A stretch of 64,000 bases of DNA. It comes from JBBROS01 sp965213855 (GTDB lineage: Bacteria > Pseudomonadota > Alphaproteobacteria > Acetobacterales > Acetobacteraceae). The stretch is taken from NCBI GenBank assembly GCA_965213855.1, contig CBDCAA010000007.1, positions 1,178,001 through 1,242,000 of the forward strand, given 5' to 3'. Below are positions 26,236 through 36,078 of this stretch, piece after piece (the first letter of the stretch is position 1; each line of letters opens with the position of its first letter). Both the position numbers and the translations under genes were made by a program. The notes beneath the pieces were generated by a model. It was not told where the DNA came from. It ran no database searches and saw only the letters and a list, made by a program, of their open reading frames with translations.

Positions 26236-26972
26236 CGCGAAGCCCCAGATGAAGGGACGTCGTGGCTCATCCAAGACGGCAGCCCCTACAGTGGCAAGAG
26301 CGGCCGCACCATACCGACGCTTCCAGCATCGGCAACCGGACACCAAAGGAATGAACGCTACCTTCCTCTGCGGGGATCCCACAGGATAGGCGGAAACGGC
26401 ATCCTTACGATCTGGCTTCACCGTCTTGGAAGCCGCGCCCTTGACATCATGACTGCTGGCATGCGTCCAGCCGCTGAGCGCCGCGGCTCGCTCACGCCTC
26501 AAATCCCGCACACTATTGCTTGACGAGTTGGTGAGACACTCAGAAAGCTGCATCAAGCCGTCTCTTTGGTTCGAAACTGCGGCGACGCGCCGGTTCACCT
26601 GGGCGCGAAGCTGTCCAAGACCCATCCGAAGAAGCGCCATGAACCGGAAAGGACTGTCGGGACACGCGGCGCCACCCGGGCAAGACGCCACCCCTCGCGC
26701 CCATCGGCCGACCCGGGCACCCGGCCCGGAACTTTGCCTGGCAAGCATGTTGCCACGGGAGGACGCGGTGTTCGCGCGCCGGGCGACATCGCGGGTCTTG
26801 CGGGACCGGTCCGGTTCCGGGACGTGCCCGGTCACGGGACGTGCCGGATAAGGGCGGGCCGGGAGGCGGCGGAGCGCCGGGCGGGCCACGCCCGGGGAGG
26901 GAGTGCGGAAGCAAGAAGCGGAGTGCGTGGACGAACACACCGGACCAGGGTGGCCGTGACAGGAGGTCGCTC
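26236..26972. other. Region without recognisable gene
   Basis: About 740 bp. A minus-strand open frame (26017-26940, about 300 codons) spans it, but it overlaps the pseudogene above in another frame, has no family motif and has biased composition expected from GC-rich DNA. No gene is supported. Confidence 0.45.
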
Positions 26973-27477
26973 ATGAATACCTTCCGCTGCGTTCCGATCC
27001 CGACGGATACCGCCGACGATTTCCGCGCCACCGACTTCGATGACAACGGCAACAAGCTGCGCCACTTGGTGGCCACGGACGACAATGGTTGCCCTGCCGT
27101 CATTGCCTGTCCTTCGCCCGCCCGGGCGAAGCTGTGCTGCTCGGCTCCTACAAACTGCCTCGTCCCCGCGGGATTTGTTGGTCCCCGATCCCGATTTTCG
27201 TGCACGCCGAGGCGTGTCCCCGATTTGCCGTTCCCAATAGCATTGCGCCGATCGTCGGACGGGGCGCTCTGGTCTCGGTCCGGGCATACGACTTTGCCGA
27301 CCAGTGCCGGTACGACCTCGGGCAGGTGTGCGCGGGCGCGGACGTGGACACCCCGCTGGCACGTGCCCTGGACGACGCGCGGACGGCGTTCGTCAACGTC
27401 CACACTGCCCGTCCCGGGTGTTGCTGTCCCGTGTCGAGCGGGAGCGCGGGAGCGAGGGTCGCGACGGTGCCAGCTAG
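26973..27477 (+). pseudogene. DUF1203 family protein, two frameshifts
   Basis: AGGAGGT precedes ATG 26973 by 6 nt. The protein begins MNTFRCVPIPTDTADDFRAT and LRHLVATDDNGC. After a missing C near 27091 it continues PCRHCLSFARPGEAVLLGSY, IFVHAEACPRFAVPNSIAPI, CRYDLGQVCAGADVD and TAFVNVHTARPGC, matching DUF1203 along its length. A second missing base (T) near 27421 disturbs the last residues. The strong ribosome site suggests recent inactivation or a sequence error. Confidence 0.7.
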
Positions 27478-27703
27478 AGGCTCGCGGGGCCGGGAACGCA
27501 GCCCGTGGCTGGCGAAAGTGCGGGGATGCGTCGCGAACGCCATCCTGGCTCTTGCTGCCGCGCGGCGGGAAGGTCGCGACCACGCTCGCCTGGCAGGCAT
27601 GGACGCGAGATCCCGGGACGATATCGGGCGGCACCGGGTCACGGCCGAACTGGCCGCATTCGCAGGCACTCGCGACCGAAGGACCGGCGCTGCTTGGAGG
27701 AGG

Positions 27704-27960
27704 CTACAGGTCAAAGGTCCGCGGGACACCAGGTAGCAGCCGGACGAGGCCGTCGGCGACCTTCAGTGCCGCGACAGCGTCCGCGAGCTCTCCGCCGCTT
27801 TCCATGAGATGCGCCCAGCCGTCCGTATGGACCGGGACGATCGCGGATCGCGCGAATGCGGAGGAGGCCTCCAGCACATCCTTGGCGACCATCGTCAGGT
27901 GCATCGCCGCGGGTATCGCAAACACGGCGCCTTTGCTCGTCCCGACGCGAACACTATCCG
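27704..27960 (-). pseudogene. Metallo-beta-lactamase-fold hydrolase C-terminal remnant
   Basis: About 85 residues corresponding to the end of an MBL-fold protein: VRVGTSKGAVFAIPAAMHLT, AFARSAIVPVHTDGWAHLME and SGGELADAVAALKVADGLVR. Intact relatives have the HxHxDH metal motif about 150 residues upstream, which is absent here. It directly follows the stop of the PPOX-family gene on the same strand, so the 5' portion has been deleted. Confidence 0.55.
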
Positions 27961-27971
27961 ATTGGCCGGGC

Positions 27972-28700
27972 TCAAGGCTTGTTGCCGTAGGTCCGCTCCC
28001 AATTCTCCAGGAGCGCATAGTCAAGCCTCCTTCCCGCCCGGAAGGCGGACAGGCCCTCCGGCCTCTCGACTCCCCCCGGCAGACGTGGACATGGTTCGAT
28101 CTCGTCCACGACGGTCCTGACCGGTATGCGCGCCGCGTAGATAGGCAAGGCGTAGTCTGCTTCGTCGTCTGCCACGCCCTTGGTCCGGACTTTGCCGCTG
28201 GCCTCCTCGATGAGCATGCCTATGACCGTCGTCGCCTTCAGTTCCTGAGCGGTACTCTGCCTCAAACTGCCGGCCCGACCGGGATAGAAACGGTCGACCA
28301 TGCTGTCCAGGGCACGCTCCTTCTCGGCAGCGTCGTCCACGATGTGCGCATTGCCGAAGCACATGGCCGACCGGTAGTCCACCGAGTGGTTGAACCCGCA
28401 CCTGGCCAGCACCAGGCTATCCAGGTGGGCGACCGTCACGCACACCGGTCTGCCGGGCTTCTGGACGCGGAGCATGCGGCTCGCGGACGAGCCGTGCCAG
28501 TAGAGGTGGTCGCCTTCGCGCCAGAATGCGGTCGGGGTGCAGTAGGGCTGGCCATCGAAGACGTAGGCAACGTGGCAGAGCATTGCCGCATCGAGGATCC
28601 GGTAGACATCCTGCCGATCGTAGCGCCCCCGTTCGTGCAAACGCTTGACCTTGTTGCGCGCCGTTACTGGATATCGCTGCGGTCGGAAATCGTCGGTCAA
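27972..28700 (-). CDS. PPOX-family (pyridoxamine 5'-phosphate oxidase-like) flavoprotein
   Basis: 242 residues of the split-barrel FMN-binding family: NKVKRLHERGRYDRQDVYRI, LCHVAYVFDGQPYCTPTAFW, GDHLYWHGSSASRMLRVQKP and DYRSAMCFGNAHIV. These match the nitroimidazole-resistance NimA-like/PPOX group rather than true pdxH. The start is TTG 28700 with AGGAGA 8 nt upstream; the frame is open to 28838 but without homology. Binding of FMN, F420 or heme cannot be decided from sequence. Confidence 0.85.
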   Translation of the reverse strand: MTDDFRPQRYPVTARNKVKRLHERGRYDRQDVYRILDAAMLCHVAYVFDGQPYCTPTAFWREGDHLYWHGSSASRMLRVQKPGRPVCVTVAHLDSLVLARCGFNHSVDYRSAMCFGNAHIVDDAAEKERALDSMVDRFYPGRAGSLRQSTAQELKATTVIGMLIEEASGKVRTKGVADDEADYALPIYAARIPVRTVVDEIEPCPRLPGGVERPEGLSAFRAGRRLDYALLENWERTYGNKP

Positions 28701-29122
28701 TTCTTTCTCCTGCACGGCTGGGCGGCTGAACGGCTGCGCGGGCGCTGGCACGCGTCGAACGCGGCGCATCGCGCACATCATGGGATCGGAGGTGCATACC
28801 ATGTCCGTCGGGCGCAAATCCCTGCGGGATGGATGCAAACCGGGTGTCGAGGGGCTGCCGGATCATCGAACGGACACGGTCCGGCGCTCCGCCTCCGGGG
28901 CAGGCAATCCACATACCCGGATGCGCCGCCCCTCCAGGTAGGCATGATGACGCTTCGATCTCGACCGCTTGCGCCAGATTGCACAACAGTGCGCGGCGTT
29001 CCTGCCGAAACGGCGAAAAGCAGGTTGGATCGCTTTCGGCTACCCGATCCGCCGATCCGGGTGAATTGTCCCCCGGCCGCTGGACCGCAACGGCCTGTCG
29101 GAAGCCGAGGGTGACACGAGCG
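28701..29122. other. Divergent intergenic region
   Basis: About 420 bp between the PPOX-family gene (minus) and the exported NTF2-like gene (plus). It must hold both promoters, but I cannot identify them. No gene is recognisable. Confidence 0.45.
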
Positions 29123-29827
29123 ATGGATCGTCCTTTCCCGCATCGTCGACCGTCCGTATGGGGCTTCCGGTCACTGCGATCGCATCTGAGACTGACGATC
29201 GCCGTCTCGGCCCTTCTGGCCGGGACGGCCGCGCACGACGGCGCGCTCGCTGGCGACGCGGAAACGGAGATCGCCACCGCCTACCGTGCCAGGGATGCGG
29301 CATACGGGCGCTCGGATCCGGAAGGCCTGGTCGCCTCGCTGGGCGAGACCCTGAGGCTTTCCGTGAACGGGATGGAGCGGTCCCTGACGAAAGAACAACA
29401 GGTCGCCGCGGCACGGTTCGAGGTGCGGCCGGTCCCCGGTCGCCGCATTGTCCGACGCGAGACCACGGCACTCGGCGGGATCGCCGGGACGGGCGGGACT
29501 GCGGTGGTGACCGTCTCGGTATCCCAGGAGGTCGACTTCACCGACACCGCCGGGACCTCGGCGCACGTGCGGGACGTCCTCGCGTTCGAGGACACATGGT
29601 CGTTGACGCGAGACGGATGGCGGCAGACCGGAAGGCGGCAAACCGGCATCAGGCGCACGGCTTCGGGCACTCCCTCGCCGGGCGCCCTCGCGGCCCTGTC
29701 CAACATGCGGCGGCAAGTCGAGATGCTGCGCGGCTTCAATGCCGCGAACAACCGGTCCTACTGCATGACCGCCGACCAGAACCAGAAATATGACTACCAG
29801 ACCCGCCAGTCCTACTGTTCAGACTGA
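29123..29827 (+). CDS. Exported NTF2-like protein of unknown function
   Basis: 234 residues. The N-terminus is basic and followed by a hydrophobic stretch, SHLRLTIAVSALLAGTAAHD, with a likely signal-peptidase site after GALA, so the protein is probably periplasmic. The body resembles SnoaL/DUF4440-type NTF2 folds: IATAYRARDAAYGRSDPEGL and DVLAFEDTWSLTRDGWRQTG. Two Cys occur near the C-terminus (SYCMTADQ, SYCSD) and could form a disulfide. No enzymatic residues can be assigned. Confidence 0.65.
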   Translation: MDRPFPHRRPSVWGFRSLRSHLRLTIAVSALLAGTAAHDGALAGDAETEIATAYRARDAAYGRSDPEGLVASLGETLRLSVNGMERSLTKEQQVAAARFEVRPVPGRRIVRRETTALGGIAGTGGTAVVTVSVSQEVDFTDTAGTSAHVRDVLAFEDTWSLTRDGWRQTGRRQTGIRRTASGTPSPGALAALSNMRRQVEMLRGFNAANNRSYCMTADQNQKYDYQTRQSYCSD

Positions 29828-29930
29828 CTGGCCGGACGGGCTGCGTGCCGGGCCGTCCCGTGTCGCCACGTCCGGGAGCGAAACGGACCGAACCGGCGAA
29901 CTGGCGCTTGCAGGTCGGGGACCTCGGGAC

Positions 29931-30436
29931 ACCGGTGAACTGTCGCTGGTTCTACGGCAGAGGCGGCTGAAGCAGATGCGGCTGTCTCTCACGTCGGTGG
30001 CGCTGGCGTCGGCCGGTATCCTGGAGGGCGGCCCCGCGGGCACGATCTCCGGCGCCCTCTTCGCATTGTTCTCGGTGGCGTTCGGCATCTCGATGCTCCC
30101 GGGGATTTCCACTCTCCGCCTCGGAACGGCTTCACCTATCGGTCGTTGTTCCGCACCCGTGCTTTCAAATGGGACGACGTGGATGGGTTCGGGGCTACGA
30201 TGGTGTGCGGTGTGGAGATGGTCGGGTTCAATTCGCGGCCCGTCGGGCAAGACCATCCGTTGACCTCGGCAGTGTGCGCGAAAGTCATCGGGTACGGGTC
30301 GGCCCTTCCCGATACGTACGGGCTGGATGCACACGGACTTGCAGCCTTGCTCAACATCGCGCGGGCGCGTGCCCGACCCCGCGGGATGGCATGGGATCGA
30401 TGGGCCGGTGGGCCGTTGACGCGGCGCGAACCGTGA
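29931..30436 (+). pseudogene. STM3941/PH-like membrane protein, frameshifted
   Basis: The first part reads LVLRQRRLKQMRLSLTSVAL and GTISGALFALFSVAFGISML, two hydrophobic segments, then PGISTLRL. After one missing C near 30122 it continues RNGFTYRSLFRTRAFKWDDV, DGFGATMVCGVEMVGFN and LPDTYGLDAHGLAALLNIAR. This is the layout of small two-helix PH-like proteins of the STM3941 type. Its TGA overlaps the GTG of the next gene, so they formed an operon. The start codon is unclear. Confidence 0.55.
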
Positions 30437-31328
30437 GGGGCATTCTGGTCGCCCGCACCGGCGTGCTTCACGCGGCATACGAACAATACGGACCGGAGGA
30501 CGGGGATCCGGTGCTCCTGCTCCACGGGTTCCCCTATGACCCAAGGGCGTACGACGAAGTTGCGCGCATGCTTTCGGGGTCCGGCTTGCGCGTCGTGGTG
30601 CCTTACCTTCGGGGCTACGGGCCGACCCGGTTCGCCGACCCGGCACTCCCAGGTCGGGTCAGCAGGCCGCGCTTGGAGCGGACCTGCTGGAGTTGATGGA
30701 TGCCCTGCGGCTGCGACCCGCGATCGTCGCGGGATACGACTGGGGCGGCCGGGCGGCGTGCGTCGCGGCAGCCCTCCGTCCGGACCGTGTGCGTGGCCTG
30801 GTCTCCATCGGCGGCTACAATGTGCAGGATATCGCGTCCGCCGGGGTCCCGCTCGTCCCCGAGCAGGAGCATCGGTTCTGGTATCAGTATTATCTCCACG
30901 GCGAACGGGGCGCGCTTGGGCTGGCCTCTGACCGGCGCGCTTTCTGCCGGTTGCTTTGGCGGCTTTGGTCCCCGACCTGGGACTTCGGGGAGCCGACGTT
31001 CGAACGTTCCGCAGCGTCGTTCGACAACCCCGATTTCGTCGAGGTCGTCGTGCATTCCTACCGCCACCGGTTCGGGCTGGCGGCGGACGACCCGGCCTAT
31101 TCGGAAATCGAGCGAGCGCTCGCCGGGAAACCCGTGATCCGTCCGTCGACGATAGTGCTTCACGGTGGCTCGGACGGGGTGGATCCGGCGGAGATGGCGG
31201 AGAAGAACCTGGACAGGTTCGACTCGCTGCTGCGCAGGACCGTGTCGCCGGGCATCGGCCACAACGTCCCGCAGGAGTCGCCCGGGACCGTCGCGGAAGC
31301 GGTATGGGAACTCGCCTCCCGCACCTGA
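30433..31328 (+). pseudogene. Alpha/beta hydrolase, frameshifted
   Basis: The N-terminal part from GTG 30433 contains DPVLLLHGFPYDPRAYDEVA and VVPYLRGYGPTRFADP. One base is missing near 30652, after which RSGQQAALGADLLELMDALR, AIVAGYDWGGRAACVAAALR (nucleophile Asp in GYDWGG) and TIVLHGGSDGVDPAEMAEKN, GHNVPQESP follow to TGA 31328. The repaired protein is about 299 residues, normal for Asp-nucleophile hydrolases. Without repair, the active-site half could only be made from an internal start at 30693. Confidence 0.75.
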
Positions 31329-31541
31329 GGGACGAATTGCAGGTGTTCGCCTCAGGCAAGCGGGAGCGCGGGGGGCGGATACCATGGTTTGCGGGCCACG
31401 TGTCCTGCGTTCTCCGAACAACTTGCCCACACGTCCCTCGCCCCCGACGCTTGTGACACATCGCAGTGTCTGCTTCCTGTCCGGTCAGTCACACGCGATG
31501 GCAGGTCTTTTGGCCAGGCGGTCAGATGGGCCCGGCGGCAC

Positions 31542-32513
31542 TCACATGACGAGGACCGACGAACCCATGGTGCGCCGCGCCTCCAGGTCGCGATGCGCCT
31601 CGCCGACGTCCTCGAGGCGGTACCGCTGGTTCACCCGCACCTTGATCCTCCCGGAGAGGATCATTCCGAAGAGGTCCTCCGCAGCCGCCACTAGCTCGTG
31701 CCGTTCATCGATGAACGTGAAGACGATCGGCCGGGTCAGGTAGAGCGAGCCTTTCCGGGCAAGCAGGCCGATATCCAGTGGCGGGATGGCGCCCGAGGCC
31801 TGGCCGAAGCTCACCATCATGCCGCGTCGCCGCAGGCAGTCGAGCGAACGCATGAACGTGTCCCGGCCAACCGAATCATAGACGACGGGAAGTTTGGCTC
31901 CCCCGGTGATCCGCAGCGTCGCCTCAACGAAGTCGTGGCGCCCCGTGACAATCGCATGTTCGCAGCCGTGCGCTTGCGCGAGCTCCGCCTTCTCATCGGT
32001 GGACACGGTCCCGATGACCGTCGCGCCGAGTGCCCGGGCCCACTGGCAAACCAGCAGCCCGGTCCCACCCGCGGCCGCATGCACCAGGATGGTTTCCCCG
32101 GCCTTGACCGGATAAACCTCCTTGAGCAGTGCCCGCGCGGTCAGGCCCTGAAGCATCGCCGCGGCGGCCGTCTCGTCGGAAACCCCGTCCGGGATCGGCA
32201 CGAGCCGGTCCGCCGCGATGTTCCGCACGTCGCAATAGCCGCCCAAGATGCCCGCATATGCCACCCTGTCACCCACGGCGACTTCGGTTGCACCTTCCCC
32301 GAGCTTTTCAACCACGCCAGCTCCCTCGATGCCCGGGACGAACGGCAGCGTCTGGGGATAGAGCCCGGTGCGATGATAGACGTCGATGTAGTTGATACCC
32401 GCGACCGTCTGGCGGACCCTTGCCTGACCCGGGCCGGGCGGCCCGACTTCGACAGGTTCGACCCTCAGCGACTCGGGACCGCCTACCGCGCTTACCTGGA
32501 CAGCCCTTGTCAT
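31542..32513 (-). CDS. NADPH:quinone oxidoreductase (zinc-independent MDR)
   Basis: 323 residues, the usual length for QOR. N-terminal domain: VRQTVAGINYIDVYHRTGLY and PFVPGIEGAGVVEKLGEGA. Cofactor domain: ILVHAAAGGTGLLVCQWARA (AxxGGxG), VIGTVSTDEKAELAQAHGCE. No zinc-ligand Cys cluster is present. It reduces quinones or enones with NADPH in the cytoplasm. ATG 32513 is chosen by homology; the open frame upstream is non-homologous. No operon partner. Confidence 0.92.
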   Translation of the reverse strand: MTRAVQVSAVGGPESLRVEPVEVGPPGPGQARVRQTVAGINYIDVYHRTGLYPQTLPFVPGIEGAGVVEKLGEGATEVAVGDRVAYAGILGGYCDVRNIAADRLVPIPDGVSDETAAAAMLQGLTARALLKEVYPVKAGETILVHAAAGGTGLLVCQWARALGATVIGTVSTDEKAELAQAHGCEHAIVTGRHDFVEATLRITGGAKLPVVYDSVGRDTFMRSLDCLRRRGMMVSFGQASGAIPPLDIGLLARKGSLYLTRPIVFTFIDERHELVAAAEDLFGMILSGRIKVRVNQRYRLEDVGEAHRDLEARRTMGSSVLVM

Positions 32514-32783
32514 CGGAATTCCTACGTTCCCCGCCAAGCGACTTATCCGCCGGGCAACGTGTCTCGGCAAATTCAAAATGTTCAGGATCATCTTGAGAAG
32601 AAGACAAGTTCATTGTCCCGAAAGCCGCGCCCGGGCCGATCATCTGCATCTCACTGGGAGCGCCCAGCACCCCAAATCGATGCGAGACCGGTCGGCAGGT
32701 GCGCTACTCAAAAGTTGGACGTCAAGGCCTTCGGCCGCCTACGGCCCAAAGCCGACTGGCGAGCGATCACGGGCGAGGAACTG

Positions 32784-32968
32784 TCAAGACCGCATAAGCA
32801 ACTCCGGCAACCCGGAGAGGTCGTCCAGCACATGGGCAGGCTGCCAGCGCGGATTGAGGGTTTCACCCGATCGATTGATCCAGACTGACCGGATGCCGAG
32901 TTCGTGGCACACCTTCAAGTCGGTGAACTGGCCCATCCCGACGTGGATCGTCTCTGCCTCGAGAGCAA
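32784..32968 (-). pseudogene. HAD-family hydrolase C-terminal remnant
   Basis: About 60 residues: TIHVGMGQFTDLKVCHELGI, RSVWINRSGETLNPRWQPAH and VLDDLSGLPELL. These match HAD motif IV (usually G-D/Q-S-x-x-x-D) through the C-terminus of 2-haloacid-dehalogenase-like proteins. Catalytic motifs I-III are missing. The remnant begins right after the stop of the PhzF gene at 33022, consistent with deletion of the N-terminal part. Confidence 0.6.
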
Positions 32969-33021
32969 AGCATCCAGTGACTTACCCGGGTGCGCAATGT
33001 CCGCTTCCCGCAAAACCGGAC

Positions 33022-33861
33022 CTACAAAGCTGTCAACATCAAACGAGCGCCGCCCGACACCCGAACGCTTGCACCAAGCTGCGCGGTGATCTCGACGTGC
33101 AGGCGAGAAGGCACGCCCATGTCTTCTCCCTGGATGATCTCGATGGCGCCGCCATGCGGCCACCCGAGGTCTCGCAGGTATCCGGCGAGAGCCGCCGCCG
33201 CCGCCCCCGTGGCGGGATCCTCGGACACCCCGCCGATCGGGAAGGGATTGCGAGCGTGAAAGCGTTGCGGGCTCTCCGCGTGGATCAAGCTGAACGTGCC
33301 GATGCTTTCGCGCATAGCCAATTCACGCCCTGCATCGAAATTGTAATGCATTGAGGCCAGGGTGGCGCGATCGTGGAGGCAAAGGACCAGGTGGTCTGCT
33401 CCTCCATGGGCAATCGCGGGAGGGATCCTCGGATCAAGATCTTCGACACGGAACCCGAACAACGCCAGGGTTTCAGCAATCAGTTCGTTCCGGGCCAGGC
33501 TGCTTCGAGTGGGCGGCGATTGGAGGGTGGCGGAAAGCGTCGCCCGGGCGCTCCGTCCTTCCACTGTGATGCGCGCATGGTTGAGCCTGAGCGGGAACGT
33601 CCCGTCGCCGTTCTTCAGGGCCAATGCCGCACCCAACGCGATCGTGGAATGGCCGCAGAAATCAACCTCAATCCTGGGGGCGAAATAGCGTACCCGCCAC
33701 TCGCCATCCACCGGCGCCGCGAACGCGGTTTCCGAGTATCCGACTTCCGCCGCGACGGCCTGCATGGCGGCGTCGTCGGGCAGTGTCTCGCACAGCACCA
33801 CGCCCGCCGGATTTCCGCCCCGCGAACCATCGGCGAACGCTGCGATCCTCTGCACTTCCAT
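33022..33861 (-). CDS. PhzF family isomerase (copy 1)
   Basis: 279 residues with the two-lobed diaminopimelate-epimerase fold. Catalytic Glu44 lies in VGYSETAFA, CGHSTIALGAALAL supplies the His region, and SEDPATGAAAAALAGYL supplies the conserved Asp and Gly-rich loop. PhzF enzymes isomerise trans-2,3-dihydro-3-hydroxyanthranilate in phenazine synthesis, but most homologues have unknown substrates and no phenazine genes are present here. It stands alone upstream of a HAD remnant. Confidence 0.9.
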   Translation of the reverse strand: MEVQRIAAFADGSRGGNPAGVVLCETLPDDAAMQAVAAEVGYSETAFAAPVDGEWRVRYFAPRIEVDFCGHSTIALGAALALKNGDGTFPLRLNHARITVEGRSARATLSATLQSPPTRSSLARNELIAETLALFGFRVEDLDPRIPPAIAHGGADHLVLCLHDRATLASMHYNFDAGRELAMRESIGTFSLIHAESPQRFHARNPFPIGGVSEDPATGAAAAALAGYLRDLGWPHGGAIEIIQGEDMGVPSRLHVEITAQLGASVRVSGGARLMLTAL

Positions 33862-34035
33862 GTTATCTGGCTCCCATCGCGGGAATGCCGGATGCCAAAC
33901 GGATTTCTCTGCCCCAGCAGCACGAGACCGACCGCCACATCCTGGAACTAGCGATCAAAGATTTGCTGTCCACCACGCCCGACCATCAGCTCGGCACCGG
34001 TCCCGGCATCGGAGGGTGGACCCTCGACATTCTCC

Positions 34036-34434
34036 TCATCCCCCGCCGCGCGAGCCCGTGTAGGTCGGGAGTCCGTCGGGCAGCCGCACCCAGGACAGCC
34101 TCGATGCCGTCCGGACGTGGTCGGCCGGGGGAACTCGCTCCGGGTCGTCCAGGCTGCACGTCGCCACGTCGAGCTCGTCGGGCAGGTCGGGCCGCCGGAA
34201 CGTGAGCGGTGTCCCGCAACGTGGGCAGAACCTCCGCTCCACGCCGGGGCTGGACGCGTGCAGCGCCGATTCCCCGGACACGACGCGGAACCCGGAAGGC
34301 GCCACGCTGAACCACGCCACGAACGGGGCGGCCGTGGCCCGTCGGCAATCGCGGCAGTGGCACGCCGTCGAGTTGAACGGGGTTCCCTCCGCCTCGTAGC
34401 GGACGTATCCGCACATGCAGCCTCCGGTCAGCAT
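34036..34434 (-). CDS. GFA (glutathione-dependent formaldehyde-activating) family protein
   Basis: 132 residues with the Mss4-like zinc fold: Cys6 and Cys8 (GGCMCGYVRY), Cys25, Cys27 and Cys30 (ACHCRDCRR), and the later FCPRCGTPLTF pair. All zinc ligands of the family are present. Most members have unknown function despite the family name. It sits between two PhzF genes on the same strand but with gaps of 66 and 174 bp. Confidence 0.88.
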   Translation of the reverse strand: MLTGGCMCGYVRYEAEGTPFNSTACHCRDCRRATAAPFVAWFSVAPSGFRVVSGESALHASSPGVERRFCPRCGTPLTFRRPDLPDELDVATCSLDDPERVPPADHVRTASRLSWVRLPDGLPTYTGSRGGG

Positions 34435-34500
34435 CCGTCATGTCCTCCCTTCCAAGCCGGTCGCATCCCTCCAAGGAACGTCCCACGCGGGCATGCGCCT

Positions 34501-35304
34501 TCAAGGCAGCCTGAGTATACCCGTCGCGGCGGTAAACGATCCCGCCGTCAAATGCACCCTTCCCGGCGGCGTCTCCGCCACGAACGCCCCGCCCCTGCGG
34601 CTGAGCTGCATGACTTCCATCCGGCCTGTGCCGAGCAGTCCGGCCATGAGCGGCGCGACGGCGGCCTGGCAGGCGCCGTTGACCGGATCTTCGGTGTCCG
34701 GCTTGTCCGACTTGAAGAAGCGGCAGACGTAACCCGGCGGGTGGCCGCACGATAGGGCGACCGCGACGAGCGCGTAAGCGTCGAGTCGATTCAGCTCCGC
34801 AACCACGGGCTTGAGATCGGCCACCTGCCCGGCATCCCCGAAGACCGCCACGAGGTCCCTTCCCCGATGAAGGGCTGACGGCACGGCACCCCCGAGGGCG
34901 GCCGAAACGATGCCGACGTCCGTCTCGGCGGCGACGTGCTGCGCGTCGAGCGAAAGCCGGAGCCCGCCCGCGACCCGCGAGACTTCGACCGAGCCATGAG
35001 CGTTGCGGAGAACGATGTCCTCGCACGTGGACAAGCCGCGTTCCCAAGCGACATGGGCGGCCGCCAAAGCACCGTGGCCGCACTTGTCGACCTCCCGACC
35101 GAGGGAGGTGAACCAGCGAACGGGAAGGTACCCGTCGCCTCGGCGGAGGAAGGCCGTCGCCGGGGTGCCGAATTCGACGGCCACCGCACGCATCAGTTCG
35201 TCGGGCAAACCTTCCTCATCCACGCAGACCGCGGCCTGGTTTCCCCCGAACGGCCCGTCGGCGAAGGCGTTTACAATGCGGTAATGAAGTTCATCCACAG
35301 GCAA
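34501..35304 (-). CDS. PhzF-like protein lacking the catalytic Glu (copy 2)
   Basis: 267 residues of PhzF fold: VNAFADGPFGGNQAAVCV, VDKCGHGALAAAHVAWE and DTEDPVNGACQAAVAPLMAG. The position of the catalytic Glu (S-E-T or A-E-S in the other two copies) is Ala49 here (FGTPATAFL), and the loop PATGS/A is PVNGA. The conserved His and Asp remain. It is therefore divergent and may catalyse another reaction or only bind ligand. The start is TTG 35304, with an alternative GTG two codons later. Confidence 0.85.
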   Translation of the reverse strand: MPVDELHYRIVNAFADGPFGGNQAAVCVDEEGLPDELMRAVAVEFGTPATAFLRRGDGYLPVRWFTSLGREVDKCGHGALAAAHVAWERGLSTCEDIVLRNAHGSVEVSRVAGGLRLSLDAQHVAAETDVGIVSAALGGAVPSALHRGRDLVAVFGDAGQVADLKPVVAELNRLDAYALVAVALSCGHPPGYVCRFFKSDKPDTEDPVNGACQAAVAPLMAGLLGTGRMEVMQLSRRGGAFVAETPPGRVHLTAGSFTAATGILRLP

Positions 35305-35314
35305 TCAGCTGCAG

Positions 35315-35965
35315 GTGCATGCCCCCGCGTCCAGGGGCATAGCCGCAGCGCCCCGTTGCACCGATGCGGCAACCGCCGATCGGCCCGCCTGCCGGTCTGC
35401 CAGGCTGGAGGACGGCTTCGAACGGGTTTACCGTCGGCCGATGTCACCCACGCGAGCAGACTGCGGACAGGGCTACCCTCGGCCTTGCGATCTACCCGAT
35501 CGGCAAGATCCCGGCCATCGTATGCGACGACGGCACGGTGCTCGTGGAGAGCAATGCGATACTGCTGCACTTCGCCGAGGGAACGGAGTGGCTTCCTGCC
35601 CCCGGGGCCGTGCGCACGAGGTGCACGAATGGCTGTTCTTCGAGCAGTACAGCCACGAGCCCTACATCGCGGTGGCGCAACATCAGGACCTGGAGGCGCG
35701 ACGCCCACCTGAATGCGGAAAGGCTCGCCGAATGCGATCGGCGGGGCCCGCGGGCGCTGGACGTGATGGAGCGGCGCCTCGCCGTCGCCGACTGGCTGGC
35801 GGGCGAGACGCCGACGGTCGCGGATCTTGCCCTTTCGCCTACACGCATCGTGCAGACGAGGGCGGGTTCGACCTGGCGGGCTGGCCCGGCGTGGCGGGGT
35901 GGATCGATCGTGTCGGGGCCCTGCCCGGGATCTCGCCACTGCCCAGGCCGCCGACATACGGCTGA
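35315..35965 (+). pseudogene. Glutathione S-transferase pseudogene
   Basis: Pieces of one GST are scattered over the three plus-strand frames: YPIGKIPAIVCDDGTVLVES with NAILLHFAEGTEWLPA, then HEWLFFEQYSHEPYIAVAQH, then LAVADWLAGETPTVADLAL, then DLAGWPGVAGWIDRVGALPG. At least four frame changes, plus a degraded N-terminus, make it clearly dead. Intact relatives are about 205 residues. Confidence 0.75.
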
Positions 35966-36078
35966 TCCGGCGCCGGGGTTGACGGGCATGCGGAGGTAGA
36001 CCGGGTAGTCCGTTGCGTCGTGCGCGGTGCAGGTACCTCTTGCCGCCGCGTTCCGTGCCGTTCCCCAGGAGAACCAAT

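Noticed and set aside
26017..26940. A 307-codon minus-strand open frame
   Set aside because: It overlaps the recovered hypothetical pseudogene in another frame, and no family feature or ribosome site was seen.
26841..29114. A 757-codon plus-strand open frame
   Set aside because: It spans DUF1203, MBL and PPOX-family genes in other frames or strands, has no motif, and is an artefact of GC-rich codon bias.
30136..31461. A 441-codon minus-strand frame opposite the hydrolase
   Set aside because: It is Arg/Pro-rich shadow coding opposite a recognisable, though frameshifted, hydrolase and PH-like protein.
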